DNA of 64,000 bases, taken from assembly GCF_000269985.1 (NCBI RefSeq), contig NC_016109.1:5642001-5706000 (forward strand), given 5' to 3'. The notes under the pieces were generated by a model. It saw only the letters and a list, made by a program, of their open reading frames with translations, did not search any database and was not told the origin of the DNA. Positions 11,510-20,014 of the stretch are shown in pieces; within the stretch, counting starts at the first letter, position 1, and each line of letters opens with the position of its first letter. This stretch comes from Kitasatospora setae KM-6054 (lineage in GTDB: Bacteria; Actinomycetota; Actinomycetes; Streptomycetales; Streptomycetaceae). Position numbers and translations under genes: made by a program.

Positions 11510-13285
11510 ATGAAGCGAAACAGGACGCTCGCGGCCGCCGCACTGGTGGCCACCCTCGCGCTCACCACGGCCGCCTGCGGCGGCAGCAAGGGCGGCGGCA
11601 CCGGCGGCGACAACGCCTCCGGCAAGGCCGGGGCGGCGGGCTTCAACGCGGCGGCGGAGAAGGTGGTGAACCCGTCCACCACCAAGGGCGGCACCCTCAA
11701 CCTGTGGACCACCACCGACGTGGACTCGCTCGACCCCGGCCGCGCCTACTACGCCTCGGTCTGGAACTACGAGCGCTTCTACACCCGCACCCTGCTCGCC
11801 TTCGACGGCAAGCCGGGCAAGGCCGGCCTGGAGCTCGTCCCCGACCTGGCCTCGGCCAAGCCGGAGATCTCCCCGGACGGCAAGACCTACACCTTCAAGC
11901 TGAAGCCGGGCCTGAAGTTCGAGGACGGCTCGGTCATCACCTCGAAGGACGTCAAGTACGGCATCGAGCGCATCTTCGCGCAGGACGTCATCTCCGGCGG
12001 TCCGACCTACCTGGTCAACGAGCTCGACCAGGGCCAGGGCTACAAGGGCCCCTACACCGACAGCGACCCGAACAAGCTCGGCCTCAAGACGGTGCAGACC
12101 CCGGACGACAACACCATCGTCTTCACGCTGGCCAAGCCGAACTCCGACTTCCCGTTCCTGCTGGCGATGGGCTCCGCCGCCCCGGTCCCGCAGAAGCTGG
12201 ACACCGGCGCCCAGTACGGCCAGAAGCCGGTCTCCTCCGGCCCGTACAAGTTCAAGTCGGTCGAGCCGGGCAAGGGCTACGAGCTGGTCCGCAACGAGAA
12301 CTGGGACCCGGCCTCCGACCCGTTCCGCAAGGCGCTGCCGGACGTCGTCAAGCTGACCGTCACCACCAACGCCGACGACATGGACGCCCGCCTGCTGGCG
12401 AACACCGCCGACCTCGACTGGGCCCAGACCGGCCTGTCGCAGGCCGCCCAGGTCAAGGTGCTCCAGGACCAGGCGCTCAAGGCCAACACCGACGACCCGT
12501 ACAACGGCTTCATCCGGTACGTCGCGCTGGCCCCGTCGGTCGCCCCGTTCGACAACGCGCACTGCCGCAACGCGGTGCTGTACGCGGCCGACACCACCGC
12601 GCTGCAGACCGCCCGCGGCGGCTCGGTGGCCGGCTCGCTGTACGGCTCGATGCTGCCCCCGAACATCCTCGGCTCCGACGACTACGACCCGTTCGGCCTG
12701 ACCAAGGGCAAGCCGAACGTCGAGAAGGCCAAGGAGGAGCTGAAGGCCTGCGGCCAGCCGAACGGCTTCAAGACCACCATCGCGGTCCGCGGCAACAAGC
12801 CGAAGGAGATCAACTCCGCGGTGGCCCTGCAGACCGCGCTCAAGGCGGTCGGCATCGAGGTCACCGTCGACCAGTACGACGGCAAGCTGATCTCCTCGGT
12901 CATCGGCTCGCCCGACGTGGTCAAGACCAAGAACTACGGCCTGATCGTGATGGGCTGGGGCGCCGACTACCCGACCGGCTCCGGCTACCTGCAGCCGCTG
13001 GTCGACGGCCGCTTCATCACCCAGAACGGCAACAACAACTACGCCCTGATCAACGACCCGGAGATCAACGGCTGGTTCGACCAGGCCGCCCAGGCGACCG
13101 ACGCGGCCAAGGCCGCCGACTTCTACAAGAAGATCAACCACAAGGTCGTCGACGGCGCCTACTACCTGCCGATCGTCGCCGACAAGGCTCTGAACTGGCG
13201 CAACCCGCGCCTGACCAACGTCTACATCACCGACGCCTTCGGCGAGGTGGACTTCCAGGCGCTCGGCGTCTCCGACGGCAAGTGA
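11510..13285 (+). CDS. oppA: Oligopeptide ABC transporter substrate-binding lipoprotein
   Basis: A 591-residue SBP family 5 (peptide/nickel) binding protein. The lipoprotein signal ends in LTTAAC at about residue 22, so it should be tethered outside the membrane. Family features include the GGTLNLWTTTDVDSLDPG entry strand and repeated EI(S)PDGKTYTFKLKPGLKFEDG motifs. GGAGG lies 9 bases before the ATG; an in-frame TTG/ATG further upstream is ignored because it would lack the signal peptide. It is followed by a long hairpin before oppB, which would favour an excess of binding protein. Substrate specificity cannot be read from sequence. Confidence 0.95.
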   Translation: MKRNRTLAAAALVATLALTTAACGGSKGGGTGGDNASGKAGAAGFNAAAEKVVNPSTTKGGTLNLWTTTDVDSLDPGRAYYASVWNYERFYTRTLLAFDGKPGKAGLELVPDLASAKPEISPDGKTYTFKLKPGLKFEDGSVITSKDVKYGIERIFAQDVISGGPTYLVNELDQGQGYKGPYTDSDPNKLGLKTVQTPDDNTIVFTLAKPNSDFPFLLAMGSAAPVPQKLDTGAQYGQKPVSSGPYKFKSVEPGKGYELVRNENWDPASDPFRKALPDVVKLTVTTNADDMDARLLANTADLDWAQTGLSQAAQVKVLQDQALKANTDDPYNGFIRYVALAPSVAPFDNAHCRNAVLYAADTTALQTARGGSVAGSLYGSMLPPNILGSDDYDPFGLTKGKPNVEKAKEELKACGQPNGFKTTIAVRGNKPKEINSAVALQTALKAVGIEVTVDQYDGKLISSVIGSPDVVKTKNYGLIVMGWGADYPTGSGYLQPLVDGRFITQNGNNNYALINDPEINGWFDQAAQATDAAKAADFYKKINHKVVDGAYYLPIVADKALNWRNPRLTNVYITDAFGEVDFQALGVSDGK

Positions 13286-13332
13286 CCTGCCCCGCCCCTT
13301 AGTTCGCACCGCTAGTCCGAAGGGCAGGTGAA

Positions 13333-13395
13333 GGCCCTGTCCGGGCCGGCCGGGGAACCCCCACCGGGGTGAGCCGGCCGGCCCGGGGCAGGGCC
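13333..13395 (+). terminator. Long intercistronic hairpin between oppA and oppB
   Basis: GGCCCTG (13333-13339) pairs with CAGGGCC (13389-13395) and GGGCCGGCCGG (13343-13353) with CCGGCCGGCCC (13374-13384). That gives 18 base pairs with a small internal loop, ending only 7 bases before the oppB start. It could act as a partial terminator or as a 3' stabiliser of the oppA message. There is no T-run. Confidence 0.65.
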
Positions 13396-13402
13396 GACCG
13401 CA

Positions 13403-14401
13403 GTGCTCGTGTATCTCGTCAGGCGACTGGTCAACGTCGTCTTCATGCTGTTGGTGGTCGCCGCGGTGACCTTCGGCATCTTCTTCATGGTGCCGAAACT
13501 CACCGGGACCGACCCCGCGATGCTCTACGTGGGCAAGATCGCGGACAAGGCGGCGATCGAGGGCATCCGTCACAAGATGGGCCTCGACAAGTCGATCATC
13601 GAACAGTTCTGGCTCTTCCTGCGCGGGGTGTTCGTCGGCCGCGACTACAACGCCGGCGTCGACATGACCCACTGCGCGGCCCCCTGCCTGGGCTACTCGT
13701 TCAAGACCGAGCAGCAGGTCTGGCCGCTGCTGCTCAACCGGGTCGGCGTCGACTTCTCGCTCGCCGTCGGGGCCTCCGTGCTCTGGCTGCTGTTCGGCAC
13801 CGCCACCGGCGTCATCTCCGCGCTGCGCCGCGGCACCGCGCTGGACCGCATCACCATGACGGTCGCGCTGGCCGGCGTCTCGCTGCCGATGTACTTCACC
13901 GGCCTGGTCGCGCTCGCGCTCTTCGTCCACCAGCTCGGCTGGTTCCCGAACAACTACACCGACTTCACCTCCGATCCGGTCTCCTGGTTCCAGGGGCTGG
14001 TGCTGCCCTGGGTGACGCTGGCGTTCCTGTTCGCCGCCACGTACGCCCGCCTGAGCAGAGCCACCCTGCTGGACGTCCTCGGCGAGGACTACATCCGCAC
14101 CGCGCGGGCCAAGGGCCTCAAGGAGCCGGTGGTCATCGGCAAGCACGCCATGCGCTCCACGCTGACCCCGATCCTGACCATCTTCGGCATGGACCTCGGC
14201 GGCCTGCTCGGCGGCGCCGTGCTCACCGAGAAGACCTTCAACCTGCGCGGACTCGGCTACGAGGCGGTCACCTCGATCCAGTCCAGCGACCTCCCGGTGA
14301 TCATGGGCGTGACCCTGTTCGCCGCGTTCTTCATCGTCATGGCCAACCTCGCGGTTGACCTGCTGTACGCCGTCGTCGACCCCCGGGTGAGGCTGACATG
14401 A
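13403..14401 (+). CDS. oppB: Oligopeptide ABC transporter permease (DppB/OppB type)
   Basis: A 332-residue membrane protein starting MLVYLVRRLVNVVFML, the standard OppB N-terminal helix, with the EAA loop EDYIRTARAKGLKEPVVIGKHAMRSTLTPI. An unusual CAAPCLGYSFKTEQQ segment lies in the periplasmic loop after the first helix, typical of actinobacterial members. The GTG start lies directly behind the hairpin with little room for a ribosome-binding site, so translation may be weak. The stop overlaps the oppD start by four bases (ATGA). Confidence 0.93.
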   Translation: MLVYLVRRLVNVVFMLLVVAAVTFGIFFMVPKLTGTDPAMLYVGKIADKAAIEGIRHKMGLDKSIIEQFWLFLRGVFVGRDYNAGVDMTHCAAPCLGYSFKTEQQVWPLLLNRVGVDFSLAVGASVLWLLFGTATGVISALRRGTALDRITMTVALAGVSLPMYFTGLVALALFVHQLGWFPNNYTDFTSDPVSWFQGLVLPWVTLAFLFAATYARLSRATLLDVLGEDYIRTARAKGLKEPVVIGKHAMRSTLTPILTIFGMDLGGLLGGAVLTEKTFNLRGLGYEAVTSIQSSDLPVIMGVTLFAAFFIVMANLAVDLLYAVVDPRVRLT

Positions 14402-15444
14402 GCACCAGTGACAAGCCTTTCCTGTCCGTCCGCGACCTGAAAGTGCACTTCCCCACCGACGACGGACTGGTCAAGTCCGTCAACGGGCTGAGCTTCGACC
14501 TGGAGCGCGGCAGGACCCTCGGCATCGTCGGCGAGTCCGGCTCCGGCAAGTCCGTCACCTCGCTGTCGATCATGGGCCTGCACCGCACCGGCTCCAAGCG
14601 CGGCGCCCCGCGGATCAGCGGCGAGATCTGGCTGGACGGCGAGGAGCTGGTCGCGGCCGGCCCCGACCGGGTGCGCAAGCTGCGCGGCCAGAAGATGGCG
14701 ATGATCTTCCAGGACCCGCTGACCGCGATGCACCCCTACTACACGGTCGGCGCCCAGATCGTCGAGGGCTACCGGGCCCACCACCCCGGCGCCTCCAAGA
14801 AGCAGGCCCGCACCCGGGCGATCGAGATGCTCGACCGGGTCGGCATCCCGCAGCCCGACAAGCGGGTCGACAACTACCCGCACGAGTTCTCCGGCGGCAT
14901 GCGCCAGCGCGCCATGATCGCGATGGCGCTGGTCAACGACCCGGCGCTGCTGATCGCCGACGAGCCGACCACCGCCCTCGACGTCACCGTCCAGGCGCAG
15001 ATCCTCGACCTGATCCGCGACCTGCAGAAGGAGTTCGGCTCGGCGGTCGTCATCATCACCCACGACCTGGGCGTGGTCGCCGAACTCGCCGACGACATCC
15101 TGGTGATGTACGGCGGCAAGCCCGTCGAGCGCGGCCCCGCCGACACCATCTTCGAATCCCCCGAGCACCCCTACACCTGGGGCCTGCTCGGCTCGATGCC
15201 CCGCCTCGACCGGGAGCTCCAGGACCGGCTGGTGCCGGTCAAGGGCACCCCGCCGAGCCTGATCAACGTGCCGTCCGGCTGCGCCTTCCACCCGCGCTGC
15301 CCGTACGCCGAGCTCACCGGCGGCCGCTCCACCACCGAGGTGCCCGTGCTCGCCGAGGCCGCGCCCCGGCACCACGCCGCCTGCCACCTGCCGATCGCCG
15401 AACGCCACCGGCTCTTCACCGAAGAGATCGCGCCCCGGCTGTGA
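14398..15444 (+). CDS. oppD: Oligopeptide ABC transporter ATP-binding protein OppD
   Basis: A 348-residue ATPase subunit. Walker A is GESGSGKS, the signature is FSGGMRQRA, Walker B is LLIADEPTTALD and the switch His is in IITHD. The C-terminal oligo_HPY extension has the cysteine motif typical of Opp/Dpp ATPases (CAFHPRCPYA ... AACH), which may bind an iron-sulfur cluster as reported for some DppD/OppD proteins. It is translationally coupled to oppB. Confidence 0.96.
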   Translation: MSTSDKPFLSVRDLKVHFPTDDGLVKSVNGLSFDLERGRTLGIVGESGSGKSVTSLSIMGLHRTGSKRGAPRISGEIWLDGEELVAAGPDRVRKLRGQKMAMIFQDPLTAMHPYYTVGAQIVEGYRAHHPGASKKQARTRAIEMLDRVGIPQPDKRVDNYPHEFSGGMRQRAMIAMALVNDPALLIADEPTTALDVTVQAQILDLIRDLQKEFGSAVVIITHDLGVVAELADDILVMYGGKPVERGPADTIFESPEHPYTWGLLGSMPRLDRELQDRLVPVKGTPPSLINVPSGCAFHPRCPYAELTGGRSTTEVPVLAEAAPRHHAACHLPIAERHRLFTEEIAPRL

Positions 15445-15472
15445 GCACGTACCACCCACTTGGAGAGCAGTC

Positions 15473-16522
15473 ATGACGGACAGCCAGGCGGCGGTGCCGC
15501 AGCTCGCGAAGGTGCCCGCCCAGGCACCCGGGCCCGACCGCGGACCCCTGCTGAAGGTGACCGGCCTGACCCGGCACTTCCCGGTCACCAAAGGACTGCT
15601 GAAGCGCCAGGTCGGCGCCGTCCGGGCGGTCGACGGCATCGACTTCACGGTCAACGCCGGCGAGACCCTGGGCGTGGTCGGCGAGTCCGGCTGCGGCAAG
15701 TCCACCATGGGACGACTGGTCACCCGGCTCGACGAACCCACCGGCGGGCGGATCGAGTTCGAGGGCGCGGACATCACCCACCTGGGCGTCGCGGCGATGC
15801 GGCCGTACCGGCGCGACATCCAGATGATCTTCCAGGACCCGTACTCCTCGCTGAACCCCCGGCACACCATCGGCACCATCGTCGGCGCGCCCTTCCGGCT
15901 GCAGAACGTCGCCACCGAGCACGGCGTCAAGCGGGCGGTGCAGGACCTGCTGGAGCTCTGCGGCCTCAGCCCCGAGCACTACAACCGCTACCCGCACGAG
16001 TTCTCCGGCGGCCAGCGCCAGCGCATCGGCATCGCCCGGGCGCTCGCCCTGCGCCCCAAGATGATCGTCGCCGACGAGCCGGTCTCCGCGCTGGACGTCT
16101 CGATCCAGGCCCAGGTCGTCAACCTGCTGGACGACCTGCAGAAGGAGCTCGGCCTCACCTACCTGATCATCGCGCACGACCTCTCGGTGGTCCGGCACGT
16201 CTCCGACCGGGTCGCCGTGATGTACCTCGGCAAGGTGGTGGAGATCGCCGACCGGGACGCGCTGTACTCCCGGCCGATGCACCCCTACACCAACGCGCTG
16301 ATGTCCGCCGTCCCGGTGCCCGACCCGCGCCGCAAGGAGCGCCGCGAGCGGATCCTGCTCACCGGCGACGTGCCCTCCCCGCTCAACCCGCCGTCCGGCT
16401 GCCGCTTCCGCACCCGCTGCTGGAAGGCCCAGGACGTCTGCGCGAGCCAGGAGCCGCCGCTCGCGGCGACCGGGGCCGGGCACCAGGTGGCCTGCCACTT
16501 CCCGGAGAACGCGGCCGAGTAG
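15473..16522 (+). CDS. oppF: Oligopeptide ABC transporter ATP-binding protein OppF
   Basis: A 349-residue partner ATPase of OppD: Walker A GESGCGKST, signature FSGGQRQRIG, Walker B MIVADEPVSALD, and the C-terminal oligo_HPY segment CRFRTRCWKAQDVC. The start is ATG 15473 behind GGAGAG. It is the last gene of the opp operon; a terminator hairpin follows 27 bases after the stop. Confidence 0.96.
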   Translation: MTDSQAAVPQLAKVPAQAPGPDRGPLLKVTGLTRHFPVTKGLLKRQVGAVRAVDGIDFTVNAGETLGVVGESGCGKSTMGRLVTRLDEPTGGRIEFEGADITHLGVAAMRPYRRDIQMIFQDPYSSLNPRHTIGTIVGAPFRLQNVATEHGVKRAVQDLLELCGLSPEHYNRYPHEFSGGQRQRIGIARALALRPKMIVADEPVSALDVSIQAQVVNLLDDLQKELGLTYLIIAHDLSVVRHVSDRVAVMYLGKVVEIADRDALYSRPMHPYTNALMSAVPVPDPRRKERRERILLTGDVPSPLNPPSGCRFRTRCWKAQDVCASQEPPLAATGAGHQVACHFPENAAE

Positions 16523-16548
16523 CGCGCCGCCCACCAGGTCCGTCCACC

Positions 16549-16586
16549 AGGTCCGCCCGGCGGGGTCCGTCCCCCCGGGCGGACCT
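16549..16586 (+). terminator. Terminator after opp operon
   Basis: AGGTCCGCCCGG (16549-16560) and CCGGGCGGACCT (16575-16586) form a perfect 12-bp stem with a 14-base loop. Confidence 0.75.
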
Positions 16587-16630
16587 TCGCCGTCCGCCCG
16601 GCTGACAGTGCCGGGTGGCAGGGTGGGGCC

Positions 16631-17545
16631 ATGCTGGAAATCGCGGTGCAGGACAAGTCCGGTCGGGTCGGCGTCCGGGTCTCGGAAGACGAACTCCGCG
16701 ACCTGGTACGGGACATGGGGCAGTGGAAGGGGTCCTTCCTGGTGCTCCAGCGCGTCCCCGACCTGCCGGACACCTACGCCCAGACCTGCCCGGAGGACGG
16801 GGCCTGGACGGTCGAGCACCGGGACGGCGCGCAGTCGCGGCACTTCGCGGCGCGGGTGACCGAGCTGGAGCGGGTCGCCGAGCTGCTGGTCGGATGGGCC
16901 CGGCAGGACGCCGACTGGGCGGCGGGGGAGCAGTGGGAGCGGATCGACTTCGGCCCCGACCCGGAGCCCGCGCCGCTGGAACTGTCGGCGGAGGACGAGG
17001 AGGCCCTGATCGCCGAGGTGCGGCGGCTGCTGGTGGGCGGGTACGCGACGCTCGCGCAGGCGGCCGAGGCCGCCGAGGAGTACCTGGTGGACGGGGAGCA
17101 CCGGCCGGTCAGCCGGGAGCAGGCCAGGCAACTGGCCGAGCGGCTGTGGCGGGAGCGGGTCGCCGAGCAGCGCGCCTGGACCGGCGAGACCGACCCGGAG
17201 CGGCTGGCCCGGGCCTTCGCGGTACTGGACGCGGCCGGGATCACCGCCCGGGAGGACTTCACCTGCTGCGGCAGCTGCGGCTACGCCGAGATCGGGGCGG
17301 AGGCGGCGCCCGGCGCCCGCGGCTTCGTCTTCTTCCACTCCCAGAGCACCGACGGCGCGGCCGCGGGCGGCGACCTGTGGCTGCAGTACGGCGGCTTCGA
17401 CGGCTCGGAGGCGACCACGGCCGCCGTCGGCCGGGAGGTCGTCGCGGCGCTGGCCGGGGTGGGCCTGGCGACCGCCTGGGACGGCGAGCCGGACGACGCG
17501 ATCCGGGTCACCGGCCTGGACTGGCGCCGCCGCCTGGTCGGCTAG
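16631..17545 (+). CDS. DUF6891-like protein of unknown function
   Basis: A 304-residue soluble, acidic protein. The C-terminal part carries FTCCGSCGYAEIGAE, with three closely spaced cysteines, followed by GFVFFHSQSTDGA and WLQYGGFDGSE, the pattern I associate with DUF6891 proteins of Streptomyces. The N-terminal 100 residues look like a separate domain (DKSGRVGVRVSEDELRDLVRDMG). The cysteine triad could bind metal. It stands alone between two hairpin-bounded units. No function is proposed. Confidence 0.8.
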   Translation: MLEIAVQDKSGRVGVRVSEDELRDLVRDMGQWKGSFLVLQRVPDLPDTYAQTCPEDGAWTVEHRDGAQSRHFAARVTELERVAELLVGWARQDADWAAGEQWERIDFGPDPEPAPLELSAEDEEALIAEVRRLLVGGYATLAQAAEAAEEYLVDGEHRPVSREQARQLAERLWRERVAEQRAWTGETDPERLARAFAVLDAAGITAREDFTCCGSCGYAEIGAEAAPGARGFVFFHSQSTDGAAAGGDLWLQYGGFDGSEATTAAVGREVVAALAGVGLATAWDGEPDDAIRVTGLDWRRRLVG

Positions 17546-17669
17546 GCCCTTGCGCAGCTCAGGCTGTCCTTCGTACGGCGCAGCCCCGGGCCCGAGCTGT
17601 TGCCGGGGGCGGGGGCGCTGCCTTGACTGGAGCGGAATGTCCCGGCTCCCGCGCGAGGGGTAGGTCACC

Positions 17670-18449
17670 ATGCTGTCGGCCCGCAGTCTGTTCCAGGAGA
17701 TCCACGACGACGACCAGGCGTTCCGGTTGTTCTGCTCGATCGCCGCGAAGGGCGAGGACCAGGGCGGCTGGGAGAACGGCCGGATCGCCCGGCTGGTGCC
17801 CGACCCCGAGCTGGCGCCCAAGGTGGCCCGGCACGGCGCCGACGAGGACAAGCACGGCCGGATCTTCAAGGCGCTGATGCACAAGCGCGGCCTGCTGGAG
17901 CGGGACGTCCCGGACGACACCGACTACACGATGATCCTGGAGCGGCAGGGCATCGGCCTGGCGCACTCCCGGCTGCGCCGGGACGAGCCGCTGACCGAGC
18001 GGGACGTGATCACCTACCTGGCGCACAGCCGGGTGACCGAGCAGCGGGCCGCCGAGCAGATGCTGATGCTGAAGAAGATCTTCGGCGACCACCCGGACCT
18101 GGGCCGGGCGGTGCGGATGATCTCCCACGACGAGGACAACCACCTGGCGTTCTGCCACGAGGAGCTGCTGCGGCTCGCCTACCACGGGCACGGCCGGGCG
18201 ATCCTGGACACCCTGCAGTCCACCGCCCGGGCCGAGATCCGCACCTACCGGGACGTCAGCCTGGCGGTGATGGCGCACCTGGGCGAGCTGCTGCGCTGGC
18301 CGAAGGCGAAGTCGGCGGCGCTGGCCGCCGGCATCCACGGGGTGTACGCGTACGAGCGGGCGGGCGGCTGGCGGCGGATGACCACGCTGAGGATGCCGGC
18401 CAGGCTGAACGCGCTGGGCGGGCCCGTGCCGCACGAGCAGTTCGCCTGA
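17670..18449 (+). CDS. Ferritin-like domain protein
   Basis: A 259-residue helical protein with a ferritin-like four-helix arrangement. Candidate di-iron ligands are the two E-x2-H motifs, in HGADEDKHGRIF (about residue 55) and SHDEDNHLAFCHEE (about 153), plus glutamates in AAKGEDQGG and TEQRAAEQM. The family is common in Streptomyces and uncharacterised; an oxidase or iron-handling role is possible but not shown. GAGGGG precedes the ATG. The next gene begins 30 bases downstream, suggesting cotranscription with the TRIC-type channel. Confidence 0.85.
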   Translation: MLSARSLFQEIHDDDQAFRLFCSIAAKGEDQGGWENGRIARLVPDPELAPKVARHGADEDKHGRIFKALMHKRGLLERDVPDDTDYTMILERQGIGLAHSRLRRDEPLTERDVITYLAHSRVTEQRAAEQMLMLKKIFGDHPDLGRAVRMISHDEDNHLAFCHEELLRLAYHGHGRAILDTLQSTARAEIRTYRDVSLAVMAHLGELLRWPKAKSAALAAGIHGVYAYERAGGWRRMTTLRMPARLNALGGPVPHEQFA

Positions 18450-18479
18450 CCGCCCGGCGGCGGGCCGCGGGAGGCCGGT

Positions 18480-19154
18480 GTGCAGACTGACCAGGTGACC
18501 TCCGAGATCTTCCCGCACAACGTCCAGCAGACCCTCGACCTGATCGGCATCTTCGTCTTCGCGCTGTCCGGCGGCCTGATGGCGGTCCGCAAGAACATGG
18601 ACATCTTCGGCATCTGCGTGCTGGCCGAGGCCACCGCGCTGGGCGGCGGCGTGCTGCGGGACCTGGTGATCGGGGCGCTGCCGGTGGCCGCGTTCACCAG
18701 CTTCGGGTACTTCCCGACCCCGCTGGTCGCCGGGGTGGTGGTGTTCTTCCTGCACCCCGAGGTGGAGCGGATCACCCGGACGGTGATGGTGCTGGACGCG
18801 GCCGGCCTGGGCCTGTTCTGCGTCACCGGCACCATCAAGGCGCACACCTACGGCCTGGGCGCCGTCCCCTCGGTGGCCTGCGGCATGCTGACCGCCGCGG
18901 GCGGCGGCGTGATCCGCGACCTGCTGGCGATGGAGCCGCCCTCGCTGCTGCGCTGGGACCGCGAGATATACGCCGTCCCGGCGCTGGTCGGCTCGGCCGT
19001 GGTGGCGATCCTGATCGGGATGGGCCGGCTGACCCCGCTGTACGCCTCGCTGGCCGCCGTGGTCGCCTTCGCGATGCGGATGCTGGCGCTCAAGTACGGC
19101 TGGCGCGCACCTCGTGCTTGGCACCGCAACGGTTCTCGCACCAGCGAGGAGTAG
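18480..19154 (+). CDS. TRIC/UPF0126-family membrane channel
   Basis: A 224-residue membrane protein made of two homologous three-helix repeats, each with a glycine motif: ALGGGVLRDLVIG in the first and AAGGGVIRDLLAM in the second. These are the hallmark of bacterial trimeric intracellular cation channel (TRIC, formerly UPF0126) homologues. The GTG start has GGGAGG upstream. The last 21 codons overlap the 3' end of the convergent IclR gene on the opposite strand; the WRAPRAWHR tail is encoded in the overlap. Confidence 0.92.
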   Translation: MQTDQVTSEIFPHNVQQTLDLIGIFVFALSGGLMAVRKNMDIFGICVLAEATALGGGVLRDLVIGALPVAAFTSFGYFPTPLVAGVVVFFLHPEVERITRTVMVLDAAGLGLFCVTGTIKAHTYGLGAVPSVACGMLTAAGGGVIRDLLAMEPPSLLRWDREIYAVPALVGSAVVAILIGMGRLTPLYASLAAVVAFAMRMLALKYGWRAPRAWHRNGSRTSEE

Positions 19155-19911
19155 GCGCGCCGCCGTACGCCAGCGAGATCGCCTCGACCGTGCAGAGCAG
19201 CTCCGGCAGCAGCTTGCTCAGCTCGTTCACCGAGGCGATCCGGACCGGGGCGGAGATCGAGCAGGCCGCGATGGCGGTGCCCTCGGTGCCGGCGATCGGG
19301 GCGGCGATGCAGTTCACCGCCTCCTGGTACTCGGCCTGGTCGACCGCCCAGCCGCGGCGGCGCACCTCGGTCAGCTCGGCCCGGAACTCCTCCGGGCCGC
19401 GGATCGACTGCGGGGTGCGGGCCGGGAACTCCACCTCGGCGAGGAAGGCCGTCAGCTTCTCGGCCGGCAGGTCGGCCAGCAGCACCTTGCCCGCCGCGGT
19501 GGCCACCGCGGGCGCGCGGCGGCCGATCCGGCTGGCCTCGCCGAGCCAGCTGCGGCCGTGGTCCGGGTACTTCGCCTCGACCTTGTCGAGGTACAGCACC
19601 TCGTCCTCCTCCAGCACGGACAGGTGCACGGTGTGCCCGTACCGCTCGTTCAGCACCGCCAGGTAGGGCGCGGCGACCTGCCGGATGTCGATGCCCTCCA
19701 GCGCCTGGTGGGCGAGCGCGAACAGCCGGCCGCCCAGCCGGTAGCGCTGGTCGGACTGCCGGTGGACGAAGCCGTGCTCCTGCAGGGTGCGCAGCAGCCG
19801 CAGCGCGGTGGACTTGTGCACCCCGATCCGCGCGGCGGCCTGTTCCAGCGACGCCGGACCCTCGCCGAGCGACGCCAGGATGGTCAGCGCCCGGTCGACC
19901 GTCTGGGACAC
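19090..19911 (-). CDS. IclR-family transcriptional regulator
   Basis: A 273-residue regulator: winged-helix DNA-binding domain at residues 1-65 (DRALTILASLGEG..SLEQAAARIGVHKSTALRLLRTLQEHGFV) and IclR effector domain at about 80-245. GTG start with GGGAGG upstream. The C-terminal tail is unusual: about 24 residues beyond the effector domain contain WCENRCGAKHE, a Cys/His-containing extension encoded antisense to the end of the TRIC gene. The target is unknown; the divergent neighbour is the cysteine desulfurase gene, whose start is about 100 bases away. Confidence 0.93.
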   Translation of the reverse strand: MSQTVDRALTILASLGEGPASLEQAAARIGVHKSTALRLLRTLQEHGFVHRQSDQRYRLGGRLFALAHQALEGIDIRQVAAPYLAVLNERYGHTVHLSVLEEDEVLYLDKVEAKYPDHGRSWLGEASRIGRRAPAVATAAGKVLLADLPAEKLTAFLAEVEFPARTPQSIRGPEEFRAELTEVRRRGWAVDQAEYQEAVNCIAAPIAGTEGTAIAACSISAPVRIASVNELSKLLPELLCTVEAISLAYGGAPTPRWCENRCGAKHEVRASRT

Positions 19912-20014
19912 GGCCCCTCCCTCTCACATCAGCGTGGCCGGAAGGCTAACGGCGCGTTGCAGAGGGTGCAATGGCCAAATCGTGACTCTTGGGCCGCCTA
20001 CACTGGACCCCGCT

